From contig DSDR01000203.1 of the NCBI GenBank assembly GCA_011048645.1, positions 1-5,301 on the forward strand: DNA of 5,301 bases, given 5' to 3'. Positions 4,700 through 5,301 of this stretch are shown piece by piece; the stretch's first letter is position 1, and each line of letters starts with the position of its first letter. The position numbers and the translations under genes were made by a program. Source of the DNA: Phycisphaerales bacterium (lineage in GTDB: Bacteria; Planctomycetota; Phycisphaerae; Sedimentisphaerales; Anaerohalosphaeraceae). The notes beneath the pieces were generated by a model. The model saw only the letters and a program-made list of their open reading frames with translations. It made no database searches and had not been told where the DNA came from.

Positions 4700-5301
4700 C
4701 TATTCCAAAATTAAAAACGGATGTCCGAATACGCACCAGTCGTATCCGATACCGTGTCGATCTTCAATTTCGTCATACTTCCCGCCGTCGGTAACGACAA
4801 GCGTCAAAAAACGGTCCGTTTCACTAATCTCGATGGAGACGGTTTGAACATCGCCCCGCTGCATCGGTTCGGCGTTGTGATATCGCAACTGCCCGTCCAC
4901 CAGTACCCAGAAATCCGCCCCGTAGCACTTCGGCGCCGAATCGCTGACGCCGATCTCGCTTTGAAAGCGGGCTATCCCGGCTCCCGGAAAATGGGAACGG
5001 AATCGGCTCAAGTCAAACGTGATGCCGGCGTTTGAATGCAAAAGAATCGACGGATTGTTCGCCTGTGAATAATCCACATCGCCCAGCAAAAGCGGGAACT
5101 GCGTTTCCATATCAGCAAGGCTGATGGACGAAGGCGTGTTGACGATATCTGCAAAGAAATAGCCGCTTGTCGGCGGACACTCGGCAAACCGATGGCCGGC
5201 CGACGAAATAATCTGGTCCGTTTCACCATTCGGCACAAAGACGCCGTCGATAAATTCATTGGTCGGGACCGGAACAAACACATTGGTCCGTCGTCGCGTA
5301 C
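4700..5301 (-). CDS. NPCBM-type domain protein, C-terminal part, 5' end beyond window
   Basis: The last 199 residues are visible, and the frame is open to the window edge, continuing TRRRTN before the apparent GTG at 5279-5281. That GTG is therefore probably internal. The C-terminal half resembles the NPCBM fold, a putative carbohydrate-binding module first noted on glycoside hydrolases. Its features are RFQSEIGVSD, then ADFWVLVDGQ, a strand ending RFLTLVVTDGG, and a closing DWCVFGHPFLIL just before the stop. The part upstream of it (FIDGVFVPNG, then ISSAGHRF) resembles the linker of planctomycete surface or FecR-type proteins that end in NPCBM; this is from memory and weak. The gene lies 70 bp upstream of the 670-aa protein gene in the same direction with no convincing terminator, so the two may share a transcript. 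The N-terminal domains, which would decide between enzyme, regulator and adhesin, are outside the window. Confidence 0.78.
   Translation of the reverse strand, partial: TRRRTNVFVPVPTNEFIDGVFVPNGETDQIISSAGHRFAECPPTSGYFFADIVNTPSSISLADMETQFPLLLGDVDYSQANNPSILLHSNAGITFDLSRFRSHFPGAGIARFQSEIGVSDSAPKCYGADFWVLVDGQLRYHNAEPMQRGDVQTVSIEISETDRFLTLVVTDGGKYDEIEDRHGIGYDWCVFGHPFLILE

Noticed and set aside
4721..5035. Plus-strand 104-codon frame antisense to the NPCBM gene
   Set aside because: It has no ribosome site or recognisable domain and lies wholly opposite a well-supported coding region.

Overview
The window looks like chromosomal DNA of a planctomycete, most likely class Phycisphaerae (Sedimentisphaerales-like). 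This is inferred from protein style and not from any search. The signs are a prepilin-type protein with an H-X9-DG signature, a large secreted protein built from DNRLRE, Fn3-like and PKD-like modules that ends in a single Cys-flanked dockerin-like repeat, and an NPCBM-type domain protein. Base composition is moderate, and intergenic DNA is AT-rich.

Layout. Positions 1-152 (minus) hold the N-terminal 50 codons of a glucose-1-phosphate thymidylyltransferase (rmlA). A 208-bp divergent intergenic region separates it from a plus-strand pseudopilin-like gene (361-1278). An archease gene follows on the same strand (1362-1772). It runs tail-to-tail, with only 12 bp between stop codons, into a minus-strand lipoprotein cyclophilin (1785-2450) that has its own plausible promoter. 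Upstream of that promoter is a clear intrinsic terminator (2557-2588) for the 670-aa secreted multidomain protein (2617-4629, minus). The right edge carries the C-terminal 199 residues of an NPCBM-domain protein (4700-5301, minus), whose frame stays open to the window end.

How the genes fit together. Most products act at or beyond the cytoplasmic membrane: a pseudopilin, a lipoprotein foldase, a secreted adhesin-like or carbohydrate-binding protein and an NPCBM protein. RmlA makes dTDP-glucose for surface polysaccharide. Archease is the exception, as a cytoplasmic RNA-ligase cofactor whose partner RtcB is not in the window. The two right-hand genes are 70 bp apart with no convincing terminator between them, so they may be co-transcribed. 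The other genes look independently expressed.

No mobile element, CRISPR array, tRNA, rRNA or defence system is visible. The most interesting structural observation is that the second DNRLRE domain of the 670-aa protein appears to sit inside a PKD-like domain, with a short Ala-Val-Val repeat at both junctions. I do not see a clearly new multi-gene system.
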